From Myxococcus stipitatus (GTDB lineage Bacteria; Myxococcota; Myxococcia; Myxococcales; Myxococcaceae), in assembly GCF_038561935.1 (NCBI RefSeq), contig NZ_CP102770.1, forward strand, positions 8,432,001-8,496,000: a DNA stretch of 64,000 nucleotides, read 5' to 3'. The position numbers and the translations under genes were made by a program. Shown here in pieces: positions 1 to 9,304 of the stretch. The notes beneath the pieces are model-generated. The model had not been told where the DNA came from and did no database searches. It saw only the letters and a list, made by a program, of their open reading frames with translations. Every line of letters begins with the position of its first letter. The first letter of the stretch is position 1.

Positions 1-1
1 C

Positions 2-556
2 CTCCAGACCGCCGGCTCGCGCGGCGCGCGCTTCTTCTACAGCGTGCTCGGCGGGGACACTTCTGGCTGGGACATCGGCATCGTCACCCTCCTGGACTCG
101 CAAGCCACCTACGCGACCTACCCCATCAACGCCCGCTTCAAGGACGTCGAAGAGCAGGGCCGAATCCAATCGCTGCTCCATGAGTTCGGGGCCGTCGAGT
201 GTCGCTACGACGAGCACCACCACGCCGAGACGGACCTCCTCCTGGGCTTGCGCACGATTCCTCATGCTCCGGGGACCGACTCGCCATTCAAGGTCCTGGC
301 CGTCCGCGACGTGTCGCGTGCCGACTACCTCTACCGCAACGCCGAGGACACCGTCCTGGAGCAGTACGCGAAGCCCACGCCCGCGCCCATCGACCCTGGC
401 ACCTTGATGGAGCTCCTGGGGAACATCCCCGTGGGGATGCTTAGTCACACCAACAAGCAGGTCCGCTACTGGAGGAAGGGAGCACTCGCCCCCTTCATCG
501 AGGCGGAGCTCGTCCGGCTCGGTGTCACGCCCGGCCTCCCAGGGCCTTCACGATAG
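2..556 (+). CDS. Hypothetical protein, 5' end outside the window
   Basis: The reading frame is open from the left edge to a TAG at 554-556, so this is the C-terminal part of a longer protein. The visible part is about 184 residues, soluble-looking, with mixed charge and no membrane segment. A His-rich acidic patch (YDEHHHAETD) lies about one third of the way in. I do not recognise the family. A GTG at 44 could start a shorter protein, but the coding-like composition continues upstream of it to the edge. The last 32 bases overlap the 3' end of the convergent gene at 525-2264. Confidence 0.6.
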   Translation, partial: LQTAGSRGARFFYSVLGGDTSGWDIGIVTLLDSQATYATYPINARFKDVEEQGRIQSLLHEFGAVECRYDEHHHAETDLLLGLRTIPHAPGTDSPFKVLAVRDVSRADYLYRNAEDTVLEQYAKPTPAPIDPGTLMELLGNIPVGMLSHTNKQVRYWRKGALAPFIEAELVRLGVTPGLPGPSR

Positions 557-2264
557 CGTCCCGCGTGTAGTGCTGGTCACACAGCGCTCGGAACTCGTCC
601 CGGTCTGGAACCGTGTCCACATAGACCTCCTCGGTGACGAGACAGAGGGTGTTGAACGTGCAGGTCTCGAACCGGGGCGTCGTGGTCCACGGAGGAGACG
701 GCGGTGGGCCATGCACCGTCACCTTCGGCTTTCGCAGGAAGCGGGCCTTCACGGGGGTGGAGAGGAAGCCCATGACCGCCAGGGCCTGGGTCTGCCGACG
801 CTCGGCATCGAAGAAGAGCGGCACCACGCAGCGAGGGTCCGACACGACGTCCGGGTCCTCATGGTAGGTGCGCATCCATCGACGCGTGAGCCTGGCCGCG
901 GAGAGGTCCGCCTCGGAAACGGGGCCGAAGCCCAGCTCGTTCCGAGCGATGGCATGTGCTCCTCGGAAGAGCTGTTCCATCCACACGAGCTCATCCCAGA
1001 GGGATTCCTCATGTGTCCCCTTGGGCTTGAGGCGATGCGCCAGGGTCAGGGTGGGCGCTCCCAGGAACTCCGCGAGCAGCTGGCGGAGGAGCCGGTATGT
1101 CTCCGCTCGACGGCGATAATGCTCGGCGAGCGGCTCGAGTGTGAGCCTGGGTGAGACGATGAGCGGAGAGCCTCCCGCGTAGAGCGGTTCGAGCTGCTTG
1201 GAGTGTGTCTCCCGGGTCAGCGCGAAGAGCGCGCGGAACTGGGCCTCCAGCTCCGTGCGGTACTTGAGCCCCAGGACCAATCGCTCCGCCTCGGGGGTCC
1301 GCTCCGGGAACAGCAGCGGCGCCAGGGCATGAAGCTGATGATCATAGACACCCGAGTGAGGGCCGGGCGTGGTGTCGAGCCGCCCGTCGCGGATGCGCTG
1401 GATGAGCTCGTGGACGAGCTGGAAGCCCTCGGGCGGCGGCTTCGTCGCGAAGAGGGACTTCACGATGCGGCCCTCATGCGAGTCCGACGGAGGAAGGAAG
1501 CAGCGCGAATCCCCCGCTTCATGGACCGCTGGCTTCACCAGCGGATTCGTCAGCCGAGCCATGAGGCTCAAGTGCCGCTGGTAGTCGGACAACCTCGAGG
1601 GCTCTTCCGCGAGCGCCTGATGGAGCAGCTCGGCGATGTTCGCCGGCAGGTCCGTCTGGAGAAACCGGTCCTGGAGGAACACGGACCGCAGCGCGGGGCT
1701 CCATGAATAGAACCCCAGCGGCTTCGAGTGTGTGGGATTGCCTTGGAAATCCTTCCGCAACTTCTTCGCGAGTCGCGTCACTCCCGCGTCTGACTCCTCG
1801 ACCTCATCCGACATCGACAGCGCGGCCTGCAAGAAGGCCAGCGCCCAGCCGAGGTCCTTCGAAGCCGACGCGGACCACCGTCCACGCAAGACCTTCCGGA
1901 CGTCTTCCACGAGCCCGCGCTTCCCGGCCAGACGCGGTGTCCCCTCCTGGACCAGGAGCTCCACCGCCGCGAGACACCCATCATCGAAGGCCTTGGCCTT
2001 GAGCGAGAAGGCCAGGGAGGGCGTCCAGTTCCCCAGCGACGGACTGCAGGGAGGCGTCGGGTACAGGTAGGGCTCGATGGGCGCCTTCACGTCGATGGCG
2101 ACCGGCGCCCCGTCATTGACGGTTTGCGTCCGCGCACGTTTGAGGTCCGGCCGACCCCGCACCGACCAGAAGGTCACCTCGTCATCCACCTCGAGCTCGA
2201 GGACCTGCGAGGAGAGGTCGACCTCCACCGGGTTGTCGTTCCACCGGAACAAATAGTCAGACAT
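525..2264 (-). CDS. Hypothetical protein, 579 aa
   Basis: A long minus-strand gene encoding a soluble protein of 579 residues with no signal peptide or membrane segment. The N-terminus is acidic and beta-rich (contains LELEVDDEVTF). The middle is helical and charged, and the last third contains several Trp/Tyr-rich helices (RRWMRTYHEDPD, SLWDELVWMEQ). I cannot assign a family. The start at 2264 is the only upstream Met, but its ribosome site is poor. The gene converges on and overlaps the gene at 2-556 by 32 bases, and diverges from the porin gene at 2452 with a 187-base gap holding both promoters. The overlapping plus-strand frames are compositional shadows. Confidence 0.7.
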   Translation of the reverse strand: MSDYLFRWNDNPVEVDLSSQVLELEVDDEVTFWSVRGRPDLKRARTQTVNDGAPVAIDVKAPIEPYLYPTPPCSPSLGNWTPSLAFSLKAKAFDDGCLAAVELLVQEGTPRLAGKRGLVEDVRKVLRGRWSASASKDLGWALAFLQAALSMSDEVEESDAGVTRLAKKLRKDFQGNPTHSKPLGFYSWSPALRSVFLQDRFLQTDLPANIAELLHQALAEEPSRLSDYQRHLSLMARLTNPLVKPAVHEAGDSRCFLPPSDSHEGRIVKSLFATKPPPEGFQLVHELIQRIRDGRLDTTPGPHSGVYDHQLHALAPLLFPERTPEAERLVLGLKYRTELEAQFRALFALTRETHSKQLEPLYAGGSPLIVSPRLTLEPLAEHYRRRAETYRLLRQLLAEFLGAPTLTLAHRLKPKGTHEESLWDELVWMEQLFRGAHAIARNELGFGPVSEADLSAARLTRRWMRTYHEDPDVVSDPRCVVPLFFDAERRQTQALAVMGFLSTPVKARFLRKPKVTVHGPPPSPPWTTTPRFETCTFNTLCLVTEEVYVDTVPDRDEFRALCDQHYTRDAIVKALGGRA

Positions 2265-2451
2265 GGAGGCTCATGATGACACGCCCGGCGCGGTGCTCGC
2301 ATTCATGTCTCGAAGCCTCGCGCTGAGCCCGCACCTTCGTCTGGAGGGAGCGGAGTCGAAGAGTCTCAGACACTCGGCCTCCCTCGGGGGCGCCGTGTGC
2401 TGGCAAGCAAGCTCCCTATGTTTCCAGGCACGTCTTGTGACCGAGGAAGCA

Positions 2452-3669
2452 ATGACGCTCAAGCCCTTGTCGCCCACCCTCCGGCGCGGCGTCATCGCCC
2501 TGCTGTCCGCGCTGAGCACCGGGGCCTGGGAGGCCCAGGCCCACCCTCCCGAGCCAGACGTACCGACCGCCGCCGCTGACGCCACGGGCATGGAAGACGA
2601 GGCGCCGAGGCGCCCCTTCGTGGAGTGGAGCGTCGCCAACCTCGGGGTGACGTCCCAGCGGATGGAGACGCCCACCTGGACCTTTCCGTCCTCCCTCCCC
2701 GTCCAAGGAGAGGAGCCCCCGGAGTCCACGAGCACACAGACCCTCGCCATCGCCAACCCGGCGGACGTCTCCGTCGACTTCAACGGGCAGACGGACCTGG
2801 GCGTCCTGCGGCTGCACTTCAACGCGGGCTTCGCCCAGCCCCATGCCTCGGTCGGCATCCATGCCAGCTACGCCTATGCACGGCTCGGCGGCTTCGTCGC
2901 GGGGTTCGCCGACTCGACGTTCGCCGACGCCGACGCCTATCCCGGGACGCTCGACTTCGCGGGCCCCAACGCGCTCGTGTTCCAGAAGCACGTGGTGCTC
3001 CGCTATGGGCACCCGCTGAACCCCGATGAAGGCGTGCGGATGTTCCTCCAGGTCGCGCTCGAGGAGCCCGGCGCCAACCTCCCCACGAGCGGGCAGACGC
3101 CTCGGGACCCCGTTCCGGATGGCATCGTCTCCTGGCGTGCGGAGAGCGACTGGGGCCACCTCCAGCTCGCCGGCCTGATTCGCGCGGTGAGCGGCCGGGA
3201 CATGGAGCGGGAGACGCGAGACACGGCGCTGGGCCTTGGCGGCAACCTGACGGGGGCCTGTCACGTGGGGGACAGGCACAGGCTCCAGCTGGGAATCACA
3301 GGCGGCCAGGGCATCGCGGCCTACGTCAACGAGCTGGGGGATTCACAGTACGACGCCGCGCCGGAGGTGGACGGCTCGCTCGACGCGCTCCCCGTGCTGG
3401 GGGGTTACGCGGCCTTCACCTATGGGTGGACGGAGATGCTGAGCTCCACCGCGACGTATGGATGGCTCAGGGTGTGGGACCGGGCGCATGGTGAGTCCTT
3501 GGGGGACACGGGCTTCCGGCGGTCGCAATACGCCTCACTGAACCTGGTCGCGGACCTCGTCGAGGGGACTCAAGCGGGCGTCGAGGGACTGTGGGGCTAC
3601 AGCCGAGCCATCAACAACGAGTCCAGCCACGCCCTTCGAATCCAGTTCGCGTTCCAGTATCGCTACTGA
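2452..3669 (+). CDS. DcaP-like outer-membrane porin
   Basis: The 405-residue product begins with a signal peptide (hydrophobic stretch after MTLKPLSPTLRRG, cleavage near residue 28). It continues as alternating beta strands and ends in an aromatic C-terminus (FQYRY), as outer-membrane barrels do. The middle carries the DcaP-like pattern: a strand with GGFVAGFADSTF, then a YPGTLDFAGPN-type segment and an RYG strand. DcaP proteins are trimeric porins for small acidic solutes; the substrate here is unknown. The frame is open back to 2263, but the ATG at 2452 has a good ribosome site (GAGGAAG) and starts exactly at the signal peptide. A stem-loop at 3714-3741 probably ends the transcript. Confidence 0.78.
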   Translation: MTLKPLSPTLRRGVIALLSALSTGAWEAQAHPPEPDVPTAAADATGMEDEAPRRPFVEWSVANLGVTSQRMETPTWTFPSSLPVQGEEPPESTSTQTLAIANPADVSVDFNGQTDLGVLRLHFNAGFAQPHASVGIHASYAYARLGGFVAGFADSTFADADAYPGTLDFAGPNALVFQKHVVLRYGHPLNPDEGVRMFLQVALEEPGANLPTSGQTPRDPVPDGIVSWRAESDWGHLQLAGLIRAVSGRDMERETRDTALGLGGNLTGACHVGDRHRLQLGITGGQGIAAYVNELGDSQYDAAPEVDGSLDALPVLGGYAAFTYGWTEMLSSTATYGWLRVWDRAHGESLGDTGFRRSQYASLNLVADLVEGTQAGVEGLWGYSRAINNESSHALRIQFAFQYRY

Positions 3670-3713
3670 GCCAGCGAAGACATGAATCCATCCGGCACGC
3701 GGGGGGGGCGGAA

Positions 3714-3741
3714 ACCCCAGCACGCGTCCGCATGCCGGGGT
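3714..3741. terminator. Stem-loop between convergent genes
   Basis: ACCCC pairs with GGGGT, and inside it GCA pairs with TGC around a single mismatch and a 10-base loop. It lies between the stops of the porin gene (3669) and the convergent cyclophilin gene (3760), so it could serve both. There is no T-run on the plus side. Confidence 0.5.
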
Positions 3742-3759
3742 CTCTTGCGTGAGGCGGGA

Positions 3760-4260
3760 CTACTCGACGACTTCGGCCTTCACGAGGACGACGTCCTCGA
3801 GCGGGACGTCCTGGTGGCCGCTCTTGGTGCCGGTGCGGACGCCCTTGATGGCGTCGACGACCTCGCGGCCCTCGATGACCTCGCCGAACACGGCGTAGCC
3901 CCAGCCCTGGACGTTCTTGCCGGAGTGGTTGAGGAAGCCGTTGTCGGCCACGTTGATGAAGAACTGGGCGCTGGCGGAGTGCGGGTCATTGGTCCGGGCC
4001 ATGGCGACCGTGTACTTGTTGTTCTTCAGCCCGTTGTCCGCCTCGTTCTGGATGGGGGCGCGCGTGGGCTTCTGGCGCATGCCGGGCTCGAAGCCGCCGC
4101 CCTGAATCATGAAGTTGTTGATGATGCGGTGGAAGACGGTGTTGTTGTAGTGCCCCTCCTTCACGTACTGAACGAAGTTCTCGGCGCTCTTCGGCGCCTT
4201 CTCCGCGTTCAGCTGAAGGACGATGTCGCCGTGGTTGGTGGTGAGCTTGACCTTGGTCAT
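3760..4260 (-). CDS. ppiB: Cyclophilin-type peptidyl-prolyl cis-trans isomerase B
   Basis: A compact 166-residue cytoplasmic cyclophilin without signal peptide. It catalyses cis-trans isomerisation of X-Pro bonds. The family motifs are clear and in order: FHRIINNFMIQGG (active-site strand), SAQFFIN, and VFGEVIEG near the C-terminus. The length matches bacterial PpiB. The frame is open to 4500, but the ATG at 4260 has an AGGAG ribosome site and fits the family N-terminus (MTKVKLTTNHGDI). It is monocistronic and convergent with the porin gene. Confidence 0.95.
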   Translation of the reverse strand: MTKVKLTTNHGDIVLQLNAEKAPKSAENFVQYVKEGHYNNTVFHRIINNFMIQGGGFEPGMRQKPTRAPIQNEADNGLKNNKYTVAMARTNDPHSASAQFFINVADNGFLNHSGKNVQGWGYAVFGEVIEGREVVDAIKGVRTGTKSGHQDVPLEDVVLVKAEVVE

Positions 4261-4533
4261 GTGAGGTTCTCCTGGGTCATCGAAAGGGCCCGGCACCATA
4301 CCCGCTGGGAAGTGTCCCCTGCGGAAATTTCTTGGCCCCATGGTCGCGGAGTGCGACTCGCCGCGCGAGGACTCCGAACATGGAGCTTCTTCGAGCCGAC
4401 AGTCCGGGGTTGGTGAGTGCCACTGCGCCGAACGGCGCGAAGGAAGCAGCGCTTCCAACGGCCCTCTGAGGAAGGGCTCCATGGTCCACCGCGGAGCCAT
4501 GAAGAGTCGGATAGGCTTCGACCAGGAGGATGT

Positions 4534-5262
4534 ATGCCCTCACTCGTCATCCGGCCCCGACCTCTCACAGCATGGCAAGCCAGGTTCGCACGCAGTGCCC
4601 TGCTCACCATGCTGACACCGCCCCTATGGATCTGCGGAGCGGGTGTTGGAACCAGTGTCGCGGGGACGCAGCGAGACAGTGGCCCGTCCACCATGGCGCC
4701 CCCCCCCACCCCGCACTTCTCGCCCGAGGATGAAGCGCCTATCGACATCGAAAAACTGAATCGACTCGACACGGATGGAGATGGCATCCCCGACGGCGAG
4801 GACAACTGCCCCAACAAGCCCAACAGCACACAAGCAGACAAGGATGGCGATGGCTTTGGTGACATCTGTGAACCTCAACCGCTTCGTGTGGATACCGCCA
4901 CACGCCTGACCATCACGCCTTCACCCGCCCACCTGAACCAGCCGTTGACCGTGACAATGCGCGTCCGCAACACCGGCACGGCGGGCGCCTCGTCCATCGT
5001 GGGTTCGATTCCGCTTCCAAATGCGCTCGACCCTCACTCAGTGACATCCAGCCAGGGCACCTGCAAACGCAGCAGGGAGGGGAGCATCCTCTGCAAACTC
5101 GGTAATCTGGCCCCGGAACAAGAGCTCATGGTCACAGTCCGGTGCCTCCCGCGTGCGATTGGCAACCTGACGATCCGAGCATTCGCCATGAGTGAAATCC
5201 TGGACCGCGATGCCAACAGCGACAACGACGACCCGACCACCCGCCTGACCGTCCTGCCCTGA
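4534..5262 (+). CDS. Secreted thrombospondin type-3 / DUF11-like protein
   Basis: The 242-residue product has a hydrophobic N-terminal export segment, then a Ser/Pro-rich stretch. A thrombospondin type-3 calcium-binding repeat follows at about residues 80-115 (DTDGDGIPDGEDNCP, then DKDGDGFGD). The C-terminal beta-sandwich resembles DUF11 (conserved-repeat) domains: LTVTMRVRNTGTA, a central Cys pair, and a final LTVLP. Such proteins are surface or secreted and bind calcium; no enzyme motif is visible. The ATG at 4534 follows an AGGAGG ribosome site; the upstream frame to 4417 lacks coding character. A 14-bp stem-loop at 5391-5425 lies 128 bases downstream. Confidence 0.75.
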   Translation: MPSLVIRPRPLTAWQARFARSALLTMLTPPLWICGAGVGTSVAGTQRDSGPSTMAPPPTPHFSPEDEAPIDIEKLNRLDTDGDGIPDGEDNCPNKPNSTQADKDGDGFGDICEPQPLRVDTATRLTITPSPAHLNQPLTVTMRVRNTGTAGASSIVGSIPLPNALDPHSVTSSQGTCKRSREGSILCKLGNLAPEQELMVTVRCLPRAIGNLTIRAFAMSEILDRDANSDNDDPTTRLTVLP

Positions 5263-5390
5263 GACTTCGGCCTGCCCCCAACCCCACCGCTCAAACTCAG
5301 ACACCGCACAGCCCTCCGCCATCACGGGTGATTTCCTCTGCCCTGGAGGTCAACCCATCGCAGAGCCACATACCGTCGCGGCAACCGCAT

Positions 5391-5425
5391 CGAGGGATGC
5401 CTGGACTTCTCCCAGGCGTTCCTCG
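5391..5425 (+). terminator. 14-bp stem-loop
   Basis: CGAGGGATGCCTGG pairs along its whole length with CCAGGCGTTCCTCG (two G-U pairs) around a 7-base loop. It lies between the genes ending at 5262 and starting at 5554 and is a candidate terminator; there is no T-run. Confidence 0.5.
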
Positions 5426-5553
5426 ACAGGTAGGAAGTAGGGCGATTGGGACTCCCCCCTCAGGGGGATTTCCTTCATGCCCCTGAGTGACGCACCGTGG
5501 TTCCCCTCCGCGCCGGCCTCCGCCTGACGCGGCTCGCCCCGGGGGAGACCATC

Positions 5554-5997
5554 ATGCCCACCGCCATCCTGGTCCTGGCCCTCTCGAGCCTCCTGTTGGC
5601 GGGGCTCCTGGCCTGGACCGTCCTCAAGCTTCGCGCCCTCCAAGCCCGCTACAGGCCCGTCCTCGACGCCGAGGCCGAACGCCAGCGCGTCCTCGCCTCC
5701 ATCGAGCGTGCCCAGGCCGAGTCCACACACCGACTCGCGTCCGAACGCAACCGCGTCGCGACCGAGCTTGCCCAGGAGCGCGAGGCCTCCGATGCCGCCA
5801 TCCGAACCGCCAAGGCCGAGCTGGAGCGCACCCGCATCGAAACCCAGCAAGCGCTCGCCCTCGCACGCCGTCACATCGCCACCGAGCCCGAGCCCCCGGT
5901 CTTGCCTGCCACCAAGCGTGTCGACCGCTCCCCTCGCACGGCGCCAGCCCCTGCCGTCCCGCGCCTCCGTGTGCTGACGAAACTGCCGACGCCGTAG
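5554..5997 (+). CDS. Small membrane-anchored coiled-coil protein
   Basis: The 147-residue product begins with one transmembrane helix (ILVLALSSLLLAGLLAWTV, residues 4-22). An ALQARYRPVLDAEAE segment and a long Glu/Arg/Ala coiled coil to about residue 110 follow, then a Pro/Arg-rich tail. The pattern of a helix followed by RY-P-(I/V)-(L/V)-D-A-E resembles the N-terminus of DUF4041/T5orf172 (GIY-YIG-associated) proteins, but no nuclease domain follows. It could be a stand-alone anchor or a shortened relative. The ATG at 5554 has a GGGGGAGA ribosome site; the frame upstream to 5497 is probably not used. Confidence 0.6.
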   Translation: MPTAILVLALSSLLLAGLLAWTVLKLRALQARYRPVLDAEAERQRVLASIERAQAESTHRLASERNRVATELAQEREASDAAIRTAKAELERTRIETQQALALARRHIATEPEPPVLPATKRVDRSPRTAPAPAVPRLRVLTKLPTP

Positions 5998-6197
5998 CGC
6001 CCGTCCTCAATTCCTCTCATTCCAGCTGACGCACCCCCGGCGCGGCGAGAGCCGCCCTGACCTGCCGGGAGACGTGCGGTCTTCGTGCCTCGGCCCGAGG
6101 CACGCCCAGGAAACGTGTATGCACCTGAAGCAGAATCGACTCGTCCCCTGGTTGCCGCGGCCAGGAGCCTTCGCGTCTCAGGGCCTCCGGGTGGACC

Positions 6198-7505
6198 ATG
6201 CGCGCTGACGCCTTCCTGTTGCCCCTCGTGCTGCTGGTGGCCGCGCCTGGCACCGCTCCCGCGACCCTCGGAGCCGGAACACAGACAAGCGCCCCTCCAC
6301 GACAGGCGGTCCTCGACACCCTCCGCGAAGTGACAGGCTCGCTGAATGGGATTGAAGGGGCGCTCACGAAGCGGGTGAGCAGGCTTCGAGCCCAGGAGGC
6401 ATGGCTCGCCAACGCGGAGGTCGTCACCCGCCATGTCGAACAAACCTCCGCGCACGTGAAGTGGCTCCGAGGCGCACTCGAGAGCGCGACCACGCTCACC
6501 AAAGTGGCCTCCGAAGCGGGGGACTCCGACATGGAGCTGGGAGTGCTTCGCATGACAGGGCCCAAGCTCCAGGCCGCCATGCTCGGGACGCTGCTGTTGG
6601 CCACCTGGATTGACTTCCTTCAGCTCGCGGACGCCTCGATTCGGCACTGTCCCATGTGCGGCGCCGAGCAGCTGTCCGCCGACCTGCACCAGGTCCAGGG
6701 CTGGATTCAGCCCTCGATGAACGACCTCCAGTCCTTGGACCCGAAGCGCGTCGAGCGGGCGGCCACCGCGATGCCCGAGCTGATGGGCACCCTGACCCAG
6801 GAGTTCGCCAGGCTGCGCGAGAACACCCGCGCCGTGATGAAGCTCGGTGAGAAGGTCGTCCCCGCGCCCCGGGTGCTGGAGACGATGACGCTGCTCTCCC
6901 CGCTGGAGGCATCCCTTCCACGGAGTCCCTCGGCCACGCCCGTGCCGCTCGACAAGGGTCTGGTCCTGCACGCCAGCGGCGTCATGGCGGGCTCACGCCT
7001 CGTCGTCTCCACCGACCGGATGAAGAGGATGCGAAGGCTCGTGCAAGCAGGAGTCCTCTCCCTGTCCACCGTCCGCTCCATCATCCACATCCACGGCGGA
7101 CAGGTGATGACGGCCCAGGCACGCCAGGACCTGCCCGAGGACGTGAGGAACGCACTGGGGGCCAGCCCCGAGGGACGAAGCGTGCACGTGTCGGAGGCTC
7201 CGAAGCACCCGGTCCTTCCCCAAGAGCACCGCGAGTGGTTCGAGCAGCGCGGCTTCAAGGGCGACACGGACATCGACCAGTTCTCCGTCCCGCTGGAGCC
7301 ATCCCGCCCCGAGGCCACTCCCGGCGACTGGAAGCTGGGACACATGTCGCCCGGCGAGTGGAACCGGGTGCTCATGCAGGCGCTGCGCGAAGCGGAGCTC
7401 TCGGCGGGTCGACGCCTGACGCGCAGCCAGGTCCTTCACGTCGTCGCGGGGCGCATGAAGGAACACAAGGTCCCCATGACCTTCGTCACGGAAACCCGTC
7501 ACTGA
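6198..7505 (+). CDS. Exported protein with a degenerate DUF2380/HNH-like C-terminus
   Basis: The 435-residue product starts with a signal peptide (LLPLVLLVAAPG). A long helical region follows, with a CPMCGAEQ pair near residues 151-155. The last 100 residues read HPVLPQEHREWFEQRGF, IDQFSVPLE, GHMSPGEWNRVLMQAL, AGRRLTRSQV. This is the layout of the myxobacterial DUF2380 family (HHxFPQ, WFxxRGI, IDxYT, H..IH, WN), which resembles HNH-type toxin nucleases. Here the first His pair is HP, and the H-x3-H motif is reduced to one His, so the nuclease site looks incomplete. No neighbour looks like an immunity gene. The family call is from memory of the motif. Confidence 0.55.
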   Translation: MRADAFLLPLVLLVAAPGTAPATLGAGTQTSAPPRQAVLDTLREVTGSLNGIEGALTKRVSRLRAQEAWLANAEVVTRHVEQTSAHVKWLRGALESATTLTKVASEAGDSDMELGVLRMTGPKLQAAMLGTLLLATWIDFLQLADASIRHCPMCGAEQLSADLHQVQGWIQPSMNDLQSLDPKRVERAATAMPELMGTLTQEFARLRENTRAVMKLGEKVVPAPRVLETMTLLSPLEASLPRSPSATPVPLDKGLVLHASGVMAGSRLVVSTDRMKRMRRLVQAGVLSLSTVRSIIHIHGGQVMTAQARQDLPEDVRNALGASPEGRSVHVSEAPKHPVLPQEHREWFEQRGFKGDTDIDQFSVPLEPSRPEATPGDWKLGHMSPGEWNRVLMQALREAELSAGRRLTRSQVLHVVAGRMKEHKVPMTFVTETRH

Positions 7506-7689
7506 GCGCGGGCACACCCACCAACGCAATGCGTCACCTCCAGCACGCCTCATCAGGGACCCGCCTGCCAGGTGACTCTCCAGTCAGCGCTCCTTGGCAT
7601 GCCAAGAAGTCAGGCCCCACACACGCAACAGGAACGCCACTCCACGCGACGCTGGGACGGAAGTGGAAACGTGGCATGTTGCGCCCGCG

Positions 7690-9102
<1,413 letters not shown>

Positions 9103-9138
9103 AGTCTATTCCAGACGTCTCCTGTCATTGATTCGCCA

Positions 9139-9169
9139 CGCGATGCGCGAGGAAAAATCGCGTATCGCG
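9139..9169 (+). terminator. 12-bp stem-loop after sdaA
   Basis: CGCGATGCGCGA pairs with TCGCGTATCGCG (one G-U pair) around the loop GGAAAAA, 36 bases beyond the sdaA stop. No T-run follows, as is common in high-GC genomes. Confidence 0.55.
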
Positions 9170-9304
9170 GCAACGACTTCACGATTCGTCCCAGCCTCAT
9201 CCCCGTGAGGTTGAGACTGTCAGAGGCCGACAGCAATATGTCGCGTCCTCCGGTGCGAAGCGCGCCGGGTGTCTTGTCGTGCCCCCCTCCAAGGAGCTGT
9301 CCGG

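Noticed and set aside
5350..5874. A 174-codon minus-strand frame opposite the coiled-coil gene
   Set aside because: It has a Gly/Leu/Ala-rich shadow composition, and its start lies inside the opposite gene. The plus strand has a ribosome site and a transmembrane helix.
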